Assembly: GCF_036381655.1 (NCBI RefSeq)
Contig: NZ_DASVCJ010000082.1
Span: 1-64,000 of the forward strand
Length of the DNA stretch: 64,000 nucleotides
Origin: Ferrovibrio sp036381655
GTDB lineage: Bacteria; Pseudomonadota; Alphaproteobacteria; Ferrovibrionales; Ferrovibrionaceae
Reading direction: 5' to 3'
In this document: positions 48,711 through 56,578 of the stretch, in pieces
How the letters are laid out: every line of letters begins with the position of its first letter
Numbering within the stretch: position 1 is the stretch's first letter
The notes under the pieces: generated by a model
Told to the model about the DNA's origin: nothing
The model's input: the letters and a program-made list of their open reading frames with translations, nothing else
The model's database searches: none
Program-made: the position numbers and the translations under genes

Positions 48711-49541
48711 CTATTCCTCGATCAGCCCCAGCCGCTTGAGCGCATCCTGCGTCGCCGGGATGCGCTTATCCGCAATCGACGGATAGTCGGGGCCGCGCAG
48801 CAGCGTCGCGAAGGTGTAGGTGCCGTCGTGTTTTTCCAGATAGCCGACGAACCAGCCGATTGCGCCCTCCCCGTCCGGCGCGGGACCGGCGCCCGTCTTG
48901 CCGCGCAGCACATAGACGCCGGGCTTGCCGCCCGCCGTCATGATGGTGCGCAGGATATCGAGGTCGCGCTGGGTGAATGGCATTTCGCCGCGGACCAGAC
49001 GGGTCAGCAGTTCGACCTGTTCGTCCGGCGAGATCTGCAAGGTCGAATTGAGCCAGAAGCGGTCGATGCCGCCGGAAATGTCGGCGTTGCCATAACCGAT
49101 CCGGCGCAGCATCCATCCCATCTGCCCGGCCCCGACCCTGGAGGCCACCTCGCGGTAATACCACACGACCGAGTTCTGGAAGGCGGAAGCCAGGTCATGC
49201 CCGCGTTTCCAGCTTTCCGGCCAGAAATCCTCCGGCGGGTATTTTTCCGGATCCCACTCCAGCCGGAAATCGAGGCCGCTGATCGCCCCGGTATCGAGGC
49301 CGATCAACGTATTCCAGATCTTGAAGGTGGAATACGGCGACAGGCGCTGGGCGGCCAGCTCGGGATTGTAATGCACGATATCCGCCTTCTTGCCGACATC
49401 GTGCAGCACGAAGGCTCCCTCCAGGCCCGCGAAAACCGGCGCCACCTTCGCCGCGGCGTCACCGGCATCTGCGGCCCGGCCCGGACTACCGGCCAAGGCG
49501 AGCAGGAGGAAAGCGGATAGGACAACGAGGTGGCGTTGCAT
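48711..49541 (-). CDS. Class D (OXA-type) beta-lactamase
   Basis: A 276-residue exported enzyme from ATG 49541, with signal peptide MQRHLVVLSAFLLLALAGSP (cleaved near residue 23). All class D motifs are present: STFK (Ser71-Lys74), SVV (124-126), YGN (150-152) with the following ADISGGIDRFWL stretch, and KTG (215-217). The catalytic Lys74 should be carbamylated. It therefore looks like a functional serine beta-lactamase rather than a BlaR-type sensor. It is chromosomal, with no integron or IS around it, so probably intrinsic. An MFS transporter gene is divergent from it. Confidence 0.93.
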   Translation of the reverse strand: MQRHLVVLSAFLLLALAGSPGRAADAGDAAAKVAPVFAGLEGAFVLHDVGKKADIVHYNPELAAQRLSPYSTFKIWNTLIGLDTGAISGLDFRLEWDPEKYPPEDFWPESWKRGHDLASAFQNSVVWYYREVASRVGAGQMGWMLRRIGYGNADISGGIDRFWLNSTLQISPDEQVELLTRLVRGEMPFTQRDLDILRTIMTAGGKPGVYVLRGKTGAGPAPDGEGAIGWFVGYLEKHDGTYTFATLLRGPDYPSIADKRIPATQDALKRLGLIEE

Positions 49542-49741
49542 GCCTCCAGCTAGAGGCTGCAATTGCGGCAAAATTTTTACCGCGGTTCAGGCCGGGCGGC
49601 TGGTTTCCGTCCGGTTTCCAACTTTTGGGCAACTTTCCCCTAGCCGTACACAAACAATCTGTTACCCTTGCTCCAACCGGCGGTGCTACAGCCGGGGTAT
49701 CGAAACGCCCACAAAACGAGCAGCCCTCTCGCAGGCCCCCC

Positions 49742-50995
49742 ATGACCGACTTCGCCCTTCCCGCGGGCCAACCCGCTTCCGTCCCGAACCGAGATCTGAA
49801 GGTCATGGTGCTGATCGGCGCCGCGCATGGCTGCAGCCATTTCTTTCAGCTGGTGCTGCCCTCGCTGTTCCCCTGGCTCAAGGATGCCTTCCAGGTCAGC
49901 TATACCGAGCTTGGCCTGATCACGACCTGCTTTTACGTGATATCCGGCACCCTGCAGACGCCGGCCGGCTTCCTGGTGGATCGCATCGGCGCGCGCACCG
50001 TGCTGATCGGCGGACTGGCGATCTTCTGCCTCGGCATCCTTCTGCTGTCCGTGGTGCCGGTCTACTGGATGCTGTTTCCGGTCATGCTTCTGGCCGGCCT
50101 CGGCAATTGTGTGTTTCACCCGGCCGATTACTCGATCCTCAGCGCCAGCATCGATTCCAAGCGGCTCGGCGTCGCCTATGGCAGCCACACCTTCGCCGGC
50201 AATCTCGGCTGGGCGCTGGCGCCGGCCATGATGGGCGGCGTGGCGGCCTTTGCCGGCTGGCATTTCGCGCCGCTCATCGCCGGCATTATCGGGCTGGTGA
50301 TCCTGGCCGCACTGATCCTCAATCGTAACCTCCTGCGCGACGATGCCGGCTCCAGCCGCCGCAATGCCGGCAAGCAGGGCCAGGCGGTGCCGGCGCCATT
50401 ACCGTTCGGCGCCATCCTGACGCTGCCGGTGGTGATGTGTTTCTTCTATTTCATGTTCACGTCGATCGTCGCCATCGGCCTGCAGAATTTCCTGCCCGCG
50501 ACCTTGCAGACCCTGTTCGGCACGCCGCTGGCCATCGGCACCTCGGCGCTGACCGGCTTCCTGCTGGCCTCTGCCGTGGGCATCATGAGCGGCGGCTGGG
50601 TCGCCGACCGGGGCATTCCGGTCGAGGTGATCGTCGTCGGCGGCCTGCTCATCTCGGCCGCGCTGATGCTGGTGGTCGCCCTGCTGCCGCTGCCGGCCGC
50701 CCTGCTGGTGGCCTGCGTCGCCGGCGCCGGCTTCCTGTTCGGATTCACCACGCCGTCACGCGATCTCATCGTGCGCGGCGCCACGCCGAAGGGCGCGTCC
50801 GGCCGCGTCTTCGGCTTCGTCTATTCCGGCCTGGATGCCGGCTCGGCATTGGTACCGCTGATCATCGGCCAGTTGCTGGACCACGGCCATGCCGATAAGG
50901 TGCTGCTGTTCGTGGCGGCGATCCTGGCCTGCGGCAGCGTCACGGCCTTCACCGTGCGGCGCAAGTCGCAAGCGGCGACCGCCGCCGCCGAGTAA
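49742..50995 (+). CDS. MFS transporter
   Basis: A 417-residue protein from ATG 49742, with twelve predicted transmembrane helices. MFS-type loop sequences occur after helix 2 (GFLVDRIGARTVLIGG) and in the second half (GWVADRGIPVEVIVVG, TTPSRDLIVRGATPKGASGR). The N-terminal GAAHGCSHFFQLVLPSLFPW resembles the fosmidomycin-resistance/Fsr subgroup. Substrate unknown. An upstream in-frame extension to 49625 is Pro/Gln-rich and unlikely to be translated. Confidence 0.9.
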   Translation: MTDFALPAGQPASVPNRDLKVMVLIGAAHGCSHFFQLVLPSLFPWLKDAFQVSYTELGLITTCFYVISGTLQTPAGFLVDRIGARTVLIGGLAIFCLGILLLSVVPVYWMLFPVMLLAGLGNCVFHPADYSILSASIDSKRLGVAYGSHTFAGNLGWALAPAMMGGVAAFAGWHFAPLIAGIIGLVILAALILNRNLLRDDAGSSRRNAGKQGQAVPAPLPFGAILTLPVVMCFFYFMFTSIVAIGLQNFLPATLQTLFGTPLAIGTSALTGFLLASAVGIMSGGWVADRGIPVEVIVVGGLLISAALMLVVALLPLPAALLVACVAGAGFLFGFTTPSRDLIVRGATPKGASGRVFGFVYSGLDAGSALVPLIIGQLLDHGHADKVLLFVAAILACGSVTAFTVRRKSQAATAAAE

Positions 50996-51016
50996 GAATC
51001 AGGTCGGCGGACGGCC

Positions 51017-51403
51017 TCAGCCGGCCGGCTGAAGGTCGAAATGGTAGGTCTTGTTGATGACCTGCCAGCGGCCATCGAGTTTGATGAAGGTCAGGCAGTC
51101 GGTGAAGACCTTCGGCAGGATGGCGCAGTTCAGGGCCACCACGGCCATGGTCGGCGCGAGGAACTGAACCGATAGGATACGATCATGCTGACGCCCCTGC
51201 CCGGTCGCGCGCGGCGCGGGGCGGTTCTGTACCATGGCGCACCATTGCTCGAACGGCACGTCCACCAGCTTGCCCCCGGTCGCCGAAAAAAGGTGCGAGG
51301 CCGGATGAAAGACCTGACGCAGCTTGGCGGTATCGCCCTCGTAAAGCCCATCGAGATAGAGTTGAACGACGGGAAAAATCTCTTCGGCCTGCGGCATGCT
51401 CAT
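51017..51403 (-). CDS. NTF2-like (putative lumazine-binding type) protein
   Basis: A 128-residue protein from ATG 51403, with GGAGGA upstream. The cone-shaped SnoaL/NTF2 fold is clear: IFPVVQLYLDGLYEGDTAKL, RQVFHPASHLFSATGGKL, CLTFIKLDGRWQVINKTYHF. The pattern matches the PF12893 family of small enzymes or binding proteins with unknown ligand. It is convergent with the MFS gene and divergent from the ABC importer operon. Confidence 0.85.
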   Translation of the reverse strand: MSMPQAEEIFPVVQLYLDGLYEGDTAKLRQVFHPASHLFSATGGKLVDVPFEQWCAMVQNRPAPRATGQGRQHDRILSVQFLAPTMAVVALNCAILPKVFTDCLTFIKLDGRWQVINKTYHFDLQPAG

Positions 51404-51773
51404 GGTGCTGTCCTCCTCATGCGGCAGCAGAGCAACCGCGGCCAGAGCCGTCAAGCGATGCCTGGCACGGGATCATTTCCGGCCGCCGGCCGCCGGAACG
51501 GGGTGCGGCGACAAAGCCGCTTGCGTCGGCGGGCTACAATGCATACGCTTGGTACAAGTATATGAGATACAACCTCGGCGGCGTCGATGACCGGGGCAGG
51601 AGTGAGGAAGCGTCGAAGCGCCCGTGCCAAGCGGGCACCCCAGACTTAACGAGTGGCGTTCGCAGTTCACGTAAGCCGCCTTATATGCGGCAGTTGCGAG
51701 TTTCATCATCGCCCGCCCACGCATTCCGCGGGGCTGGCGGAAACGAAAAGAAGCCATGGGAGGGCGTATCCGC
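51404..51773. other. 370-bp intergenic region ahead of the ABC importer
   Basis: No gene. It contains the CTTGGTACAAG palindrome (51548-51558), and potential hairpins GTGCC/GGCAC (about 51622-51637) and GCCGC/GCGGC (about 51678-51694) in the likely 5' leader of the importer mRNA. Confidence 0.5.
51548..51558. promoter_or_regulatory. Candidate GntR/FCD-type operator
   Basis: CTTGGTACAAG is an 11-bp palindrome with a 3-nt centre, in a longer imperfect context ATACG-CTTGGTACAAG-TAT. FCD-type GntR regulators of uptake operons recognise such TTGNNNCAA-like sites. It lies 216 bases before the start of the solute-binding protein gene. Confidence 0.4.
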
Positions 51774-53099
51774 ATGTCAGATTTCACCAGGCGTGATGTC
51801 CTGAAGACCACCGTCGGCGCGGCTGCCGTCGGTGCTGCCGGCGGCGGCCTGCTGCTGCCGAAACATGTGATGGCGCAGCAGGCGCCGAACCTGAAGATCG
51901 AGAAGGGCGCGAAACTGCGCGTGCTGCGCTGGAGCCAGTTCGTCCAGGGCGATATCGACCAGTGGATGGCGAACACCAAGAAGTTCACCGAGAAGACCGG
52001 CGTGGAAGTCCGGATCGACCGCGAGAACTGGCCCGACGTGTCGCCCAAGGCGTCGGTGGCGGCCAATGTCGGCTCCGGCCCCGACATCATCGTCGACTTC
52101 TTCGATTCGCCGCAGCTCTTCGCCGACAAGCTCGTCGACCTGACCGACATCGCCACCTATCTCGGCAACAAATACGGCGGCTGGTTCCCGGTCTGCGAAA
52201 AATACAGCATGCGCGGCAAGAAATGGATCGGCCTGCCGCTGGGCGCGGCCGGCGCCTGCATGGTCTACCGCAAGAGCCATGTGGAAGCCGCCGGCTTCAA
52301 GGAATTCCCCAAGGACATGGACGGCTTCCTCAAGCTCTGCAAGAGCCTGCATGACAAGGGGACGCCGGCCGGCTTCGCGCTCGGCAACGCCGTCGGCGAC
52401 GGTTCCTGGACCTACTGGCTGATGTGGGCCTTCGGCGGCAAGATGGTCGACGACAAGAACAATGTCGTCATCAACAGCCCGGAGACGATCAAGGCGCTCG
52501 AATACGCCAAGGAGCTGTATCCCAACCTCATCCCGGGCACGCTCGGCTGGCTCGATCCGAACAACAACAAGGCCTTCCTCGACGGCCAGATCAGCCTGAC
52601 CAATAACGGCATCTCGGTCTACTACGCGGCGCTGAAATCGCCCGATCCGAAACTGAACGAGATGGCCAAGGACATCTACCATGCCAACTTCCCGGTTGGC
52701 CCGGTGGGACATCCGACGGAGCTGCATCTGTTCAGCCAGTCCTATGTGTTCAAATACACCAAGTATCCGAATGCCGCGAAAGCCTATCTCCTGCACATGA
52801 TGGAGAAGGAGCAGTACGAGCCGTGGCAGTCGGCGGCGATCGGCTACGTCACTCATCCGCTGAAGGCGTATGAGAACAATGCCGTCTGGAAGTCCGATCC
52901 GAAAAACCTGCCCTACCGCGATACCGTGAAGAACATGCTCTGGCACGGCTATTCGGGCACGCTGGGTTATTCTTCGGCGGCGGCGCTGAACGACTACATC
53001 GTCAACAACATGGTGGCGCAGGCAGCTTCCGGCTCGAAAACGCCGAAGGAAGCGGCGGCCGAAGCCGAAAAGCGGCTGCAGCGCGTCTACCGCGTGTGA
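51774..53099 (+). CDS. ABC transporter solute-binding protein (family 1), Tat-type signal
   Basis: A 441-residue protein from ATG 51774 (ATG 51756 is possible). N-terminal SDFTRRDVLKTTVGAAAVGA is a twin-arginine signal. The mature protein is a family 1 extracellular solute-binding protein of the sugar/glycerol-phosphate/polyamine type: LRVLRWSQFVQGDIDQWM, GSGPDIIVDFFDSPQLFADK, YWLMWAFGGKMVDDKNNVVI, AFLDGQISLTNNGISVYYAA. It is the first gene of an operon with two permeases. The ligand is unknown. Confidence 0.92.
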   Translation: MSDFTRRDVLKTTVGAAAVGAAGGGLLLPKHVMAQQAPNLKIEKGAKLRVLRWSQFVQGDIDQWMANTKKFTEKTGVEVRIDRENWPDVSPKASVAANVGSGPDIIVDFFDSPQLFADKLVDLTDIATYLGNKYGGWFPVCEKYSMRGKKWIGLPLGAAGACMVYRKSHVEAAGFKEFPKDMDGFLKLCKSLHDKGTPAGFALGNAVGDGSWTYWLMWAFGGKMVDDKNNVVINSPETIKALEYAKELYPNLIPGTLGWLDPNNNKAFLDGQISLTNNGISVYYAALKSPDPKLNEMAKDIYHANFPVGPVGHPTELHLFSQSYVFKYTKYPNAAKAYLLHMMEKEQYEPWQSAAIGYVTHPLKAYENNAVWKSDPKNLPYRDTVKNMLWHGYSGTLGYSSAAALNDYIVNNMVAQAASGSKTPKEAAAEAEKRLQRVYRV

Positions 53100-53116
53100 T
53101 GGCCGGGCGGGGCGAT

Positions 53117-54076
53117 ATGAGCTATCGCCCCGCCTCCTCCCCAACAGTATCGTCTGCTACGGATCGGCTTGGTATGCCCCCCCACGTTCCGCTTTGGGAC
53201 CGCGTGCGCGACAACACGCTTTTTCTGACCATCGTTTTCATGGCGCCTGCGGGCCTGCTGCTGCTGGTCTTCCTGACCTATCCGCTGGGCTTGGGAATCT
53301 GGCTCGGCTTCACCGACACGCGGATCGGACGTCCCGGCGTTTTCATCGGCTGGGAGAACTATGCCTCCCTGCTGCAGGATTCGATTTTCCTGAAATCGGT
53401 GTTCAACACGGTGCTGTATACGAGCGCGGCCACGGTGGTCAAATTCGCCCTCGGCCTCTGGCTGGCGCTGCTGCTGAATCGCCGCCTGCCGTTCCAGGCC
53501 TTCATCCGCGCCATCGTGCTGCTGCCCTATATCGTGCCCACCGTGCTGTCGGCGATCGCCTTCTGGTGGATCTACGATTCTCAATTCTCCATCCTGTCCT
53601 GGATGCTGACCAAACTGGGGCTGATCGATCAATACATCGACTTCCTCGGCGACGAGAACAACGCGCGCGCCGCGGTGATCGCGGCCAATATCTGGCGCGG
53701 CATTCCCTTCGTGGCGATCTGCCTGCTGGCCGGCCTGCAGACGATCTCGCCCAGCCTGTATGAAGCGGCGTCGCTGGACGGCGCCAACGCCTGGCAGCGC
53801 TTCTGTTACGTCACCGTGCCCAACCTGATGCCGGTGCTCAGCATCGTGCTGACCTTCTCGATCCTGTTCACCTTCACGGATTTCCAGCTGATCTACGCGA
53901 TCACCCGCGGCGGCCCCAACAACGCAACCCATCTGATGGCTACGCTGGCCTTCCAGCGCGGCATCAATGGCGGCATGCTGGGCGAAGGCGCGGCCATCGC
54001 CATTGCCATGGTGCCCTTCCTGATCCTGTCGACGGCGGTCAGTTACCTGGCGCTGCAGCGCAAGAAATGGCAGTGA
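53117..54076 (+). CDS. ABC sugar-type importer permease (MalF-like)
   Basis: A 319-residue permease from ATG 53117 (or 53096). Six membrane helices and the EAA loop in AASLDGANAWQRFCYVTVPN, the cytoplasmic contact with the ATPase, are present. N-terminal FLTIVFMAPAGLLLLVFLTY and FSILFTFTDFQLIYAITRGG are typical of MalF/UgpA-type proteins. It begins 18 bases after the binding-protein gene and ends 13 before the second permease. Confidence 0.93.
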   Translation: MSYRPASSPTVSSATDRLGMPPHVPLWDRVRDNTLFLTIVFMAPAGLLLLVFLTYPLGLGIWLGFTDTRIGRPGVFIGWENYASLLQDSIFLKSVFNTVLYTSAATVVKFALGLWLALLLNRRLPFQAFIRAIVLLPYIVPTVLSAIAFWWIYDSQFSILSWMLTKLGLIDQYIDFLGDENNARAAVIAANIWRGIPFVAICLLAGLQTISPSLYEAASLDGANAWQRFCYVTVPNLMPVLSIVLTFSILFTFTDFQLIYAITRGGPNNATHLMATLAFQRGINGGMLGEGAAIAIAMVPFLILSTAVSYLALQRKKWQ

Positions 54077-54088
54077 GGAGGTGATGCG

Positions 54089-54988
54089 ATGAGCGCTCAG
54101 GCAGAAAGTACCGCCAAGATCGCCAAGCCCGGCCGCGAAGGGATGCAGTATCTCGAGACGGTCCCCTACCGTTTCGTCACGTTATGGCTGCCGCTCGGCG
54201 TCTTTCTCATCGTGCTGCTGTTCCCGTTTTACTGGATGGCGCTGACGACCGTGAAGCCGAACGGCGAGCTGCTGAACTATCACGATTTCGATCCGCTCTG
54301 GGTGGTGCATCCGACGCTGGACAATATCCACAAGCTGCTGTTCGAAACCCAGTATCCGCAATGGCTTGTCACCACCATGACCGTGGCGGTGGCCTCCACC
54401 GCCCTGTCGCTGTTCTGTTCGGTGCTGGCGGCCTATGCGATCGCCAGGCTGCGCTTCAAGGGCGCGGACACCATCGGCCTGCTGATATTCCTCGCCTATC
54501 TGGTGCCGCCCAGCATCCTGTTCATTCCGCTGGCCACGATGATCTTCCAGTTCGGCCTCTACGATAGCATGTGGGCGCTGATCCTGACCTATCCGACCTT
54601 CCTGATTCCCTTCTGCACCTGGCTTTTGATCGGCTATTTCAAGACGCTGCCTTTCGAGCTGGAGGAATGCGCGCTGATCGACGGCGCCTCGCGCTTCCAG
54701 ATCCTGGTGAAGATCATCCTCCCGCTCAGCCTGCCCGGCCTGATCTCGGCGGGCATCTTCGCCTTTACGCTGAGCTGGAACGAGTTCATCTACGCGCTCG
54801 CCTTCATCTCCTCCTCCGAGAACAAGACCGTGCCGGTCGGCGTATTGACCGAACTCGTGGAGGGCGACGTCTACCATTGGGGATCGCTGATGGCCGGCGC
54901 ATTGTTCGGCTCGCTGCCGGTGGCGATCCTTTACTCCTTCTTCGTCGACTCCTACGTCGCCAGTCTGACGGGCGCCGTGAAGGAATAG
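54089..54988 (+). CDS. ABC sugar-type importer permease (MalG-like)
   Basis: A 299-residue permease with six membrane helices. The EAA motif is ECALIDGASRFQILVKIILP. RFVTLWLPLGVFLIVLLFPF and FAFTLSWNEFIYALAFISS are typical of MalG/UgpE-type subunits. It pairs with the preceding permease. No ATPase gene follows; the next gene is a peptidase, so the importer must borrow a shared ATPase encoded elsewhere or lies split in the genome. Confidence 0.93.
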   Translation: MSAQAESTAKIAKPGREGMQYLETVPYRFVTLWLPLGVFLIVLLFPFYWMALTTVKPNGELLNYHDFDPLWVVHPTLDNIHKLLFETQYPQWLVTTMTVAVASTALSLFCSVLAAYAIARLRFKGADTIGLLIFLAYLVPPSILFIPLATMIFQFGLYDSMWALILTYPTFLIPFCTWLLIGYFKTLPFELEECALIDGASRFQILVKIILPLSLPGLISAGIFAFTLSWNEFIYALAFISSSENKTVPVGVLTELVEGDVYHWGSLMAGALFGSLPVAILYSFFVDSYVASLTGAVKE

Positions 54989-55003
54989 CGCCGCGCCGGC
55001 GCG

Positions 55004-56140
55004 ATGCTGCGAAGGCGGAGCGATCCCGAGCCGGGCGGCAAGCCCGGGCATCCGGGTTTGACCCGGCGGCAGGCATTGGCCGCCGGCACTGCCTTGGGCC
55101 TGTTTGCCTGGGCATCGCTCCCTCTGTCCGCGTCCGCAGCCGCGGCGGAAAATCCCGAAACGCTGAAGCTGCTGTCTGGGGCCGTCACCATCGACATGCA
55201 CAGCCATGCCGGCTCGGTCATCGGCCTGCGCCGCATCGAAACCCATGCACCGTTCTCGGCGGTTGCAGAACCGATGCGCGAAGGCGGCATGGCGGTCATC
55301 TGCCTGGCCATCGTGGCCGACAGCCCGGCAACGCGGGCCACCAAGGATCGCCGCATCCGCCCCTTCCGCCAGCCGGCGCCCGGCGAACTTCATGACTATG
55401 CCCAACGCGCCTTTGCGCGTGCCCATGCCATGATCGGGGCCGAGGGCCTGACGCTGATCGCCGATGCGGCAGGCCTGCGCAATGCCCGATCAGCCAGACC
55501 GGGCGCGCTGATCGCCAGCGAGGGCGGCGATTTCCTGGAAGGCCGCCTGGAGCGGCTGGACGAAGCGTATGACCGCTGGCGCCTGCGGCACCTTCAACTG
55601 ACGCATTACCGTGTCAACGAACTTGGCGACATCCAGACCGAGCCGGCCGTGCATGGCGGCCTGACGGCTTTCGGGGCGGAGGTGATCCGGCGTTGCAACG
55701 GGCGCGGCATCGTCGTCGATATCGCCCACGGCACCTTCGACCTGGTCAAACGCGCAGCCGATGTCACGACCAAACCTCTCGTGCTGTCGCACACCTCCCT
55801 GAATCACGCTCCCGGCCCGAGGAGCCGCACCGTCTCCCCCGAGCATGCGAAACTCGTTGCGCAGACAGGCGGCGTGATCGGCATCTGGCCGCCCAGCACG
55901 ATCTTTCCCAATATGGACGCTCTCGCCACCGGCATGGCGCGCATGGCAGACGTCGTCGGCGTCGACCATGTCGGCCTCGGCTCGGACATGATGGGCCTGC
56001 TCAGCCGATCGGCGCTGCCGAATTACCGGCACCTGCCGGCGCTTGCCGCCGCCCTGCTGGCGCGCGGTTTCACTCCCGCCGATATGCTGAAAATCCTCGG
56101 CGGCAATTATCTGCGCGTGGCGCTTGCCACAATGGTTTGA
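55004..56140 (+). CDS. Tat-exported membrane dipeptidase-like enzyme (peptidase M19)
   Basis: A 378-residue protein with a Tat signal (LTRRQALAAGTALGLFAWAS). The M19 metal sites are visible: DMHSHAG (first His pair; second position is H rather than the usual D), ASEGGDFLEG (bridging Glu), VVDIAHGTFD and LSHTSLNH (His ligands), and HVGLGSDMMG (Asp). Renal-dipeptidase-type enzymes cleave dipeptides, D-amino-acid-containing peptides and some beta-lactams. It starts 15 bases after the second permease, so the importer may take up a peptide or a product of this enzyme. Confidence 0.85.
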   Translation: MLRRRSDPEPGGKPGHPGLTRRQALAAGTALGLFAWASLPLSASAAAAENPETLKLLSGAVTIDMHSHAGSVIGLRRIETHAPFSAVAEPMREGGMAVICLAIVADSPATRATKDRRIRPFRQPAPGELHDYAQRAFARAHAMIGAEGLTLIADAAGLRNARSARPGALIASEGGDFLEGRLERLDEAYDRWRLRHLQLTHYRVNELGDIQTEPAVHGGLTAFGAEVIRRCNGRGIVVDIAHGTFDLVKRAADVTTKPLVLSHTSLNHAPGPRSRTVSPEHAKLVAQTGGVIGIWPPSTIFPNMDALATGMARMADVVGVDHVGLGSDMMGLLSRSALPNYRHLPALAAALLARGFTPADMLKILGGNYLRVALATMV

Positions 56141-56143
56141 GGC

Positions 56144-56578
56144 CTATTCCAACCGCTGGTACTTGAGCGGCAGCAGATCGGCCGGGTTGTAGGCCGTCAG
56201 ACCGCCATTGGCGGCCAGCAAGACCCGGGCATCCGGCGCAAAATCGCGCAGCATCTCGCGGCAGATGCCGCAGGGCGCCACCACCTGCGGCTCCTTATGC
56301 TGCTCGGTCGGGCGCGGATGACGGATCGAGACAATCGCTTCGATCGGATCGTCCTCGCCTGCCCCGGCGGCCATCGCCTGGCCGACGGCGACAGCCTCGG
56401 CGCAGACCGAGGCGCGGCCAACATACGTATCGAGATGCAGACCCGTGAAGATGCGCCCCGAGCGCGTGCGCAGGGCAGCGGCAATATGGTGCCGGCCGAC
56501 CCGGTAGCGCTGCTTGATCAGTGCCGTGGCGGCATCGATCAGCGCCTGATCTTCCGGTTTGACGGGCTGAATATTCAT
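56144..56578 (-). CDS. Cytidine deaminase-family protein
   Basis: A 144-residue protein with zinc ligands in VCAEAVAVGQAM (Cys-Ala-Glu) and PCGICREMLRDF (PCxxC). Such small deaminases act on cytidine/deoxycytidine or related bases. Its ATG overlaps the valS stop by 4 bases (56575-56578), so it is coupled to valS. The order (His/Cys-Ala-Glu with Cys in place of His) is the tetrameric CDA type, close to blasticidin-S deaminases in sequence style. Confidence 0.87.
   Translation of the reverse strand: MNIQPVKPEDQALIDAATALIKQRYRVGRHHIAAALRTRSGRIFTGLHLDTYVGRASVCAEAVAVGQAMAAGAGEDDPIEAIVSIRHPRPTEQHKEPQVVAPCGICREMLRDFAPDARVLLAANGGLTAYNPADLLPLKYQRLE

Noticed and set aside
51560..51773. Riboswitch in the importer leader
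   Set aside because: Hairpins are present but I cannot match them to any known riboswitch core; kept only as a structured leader.
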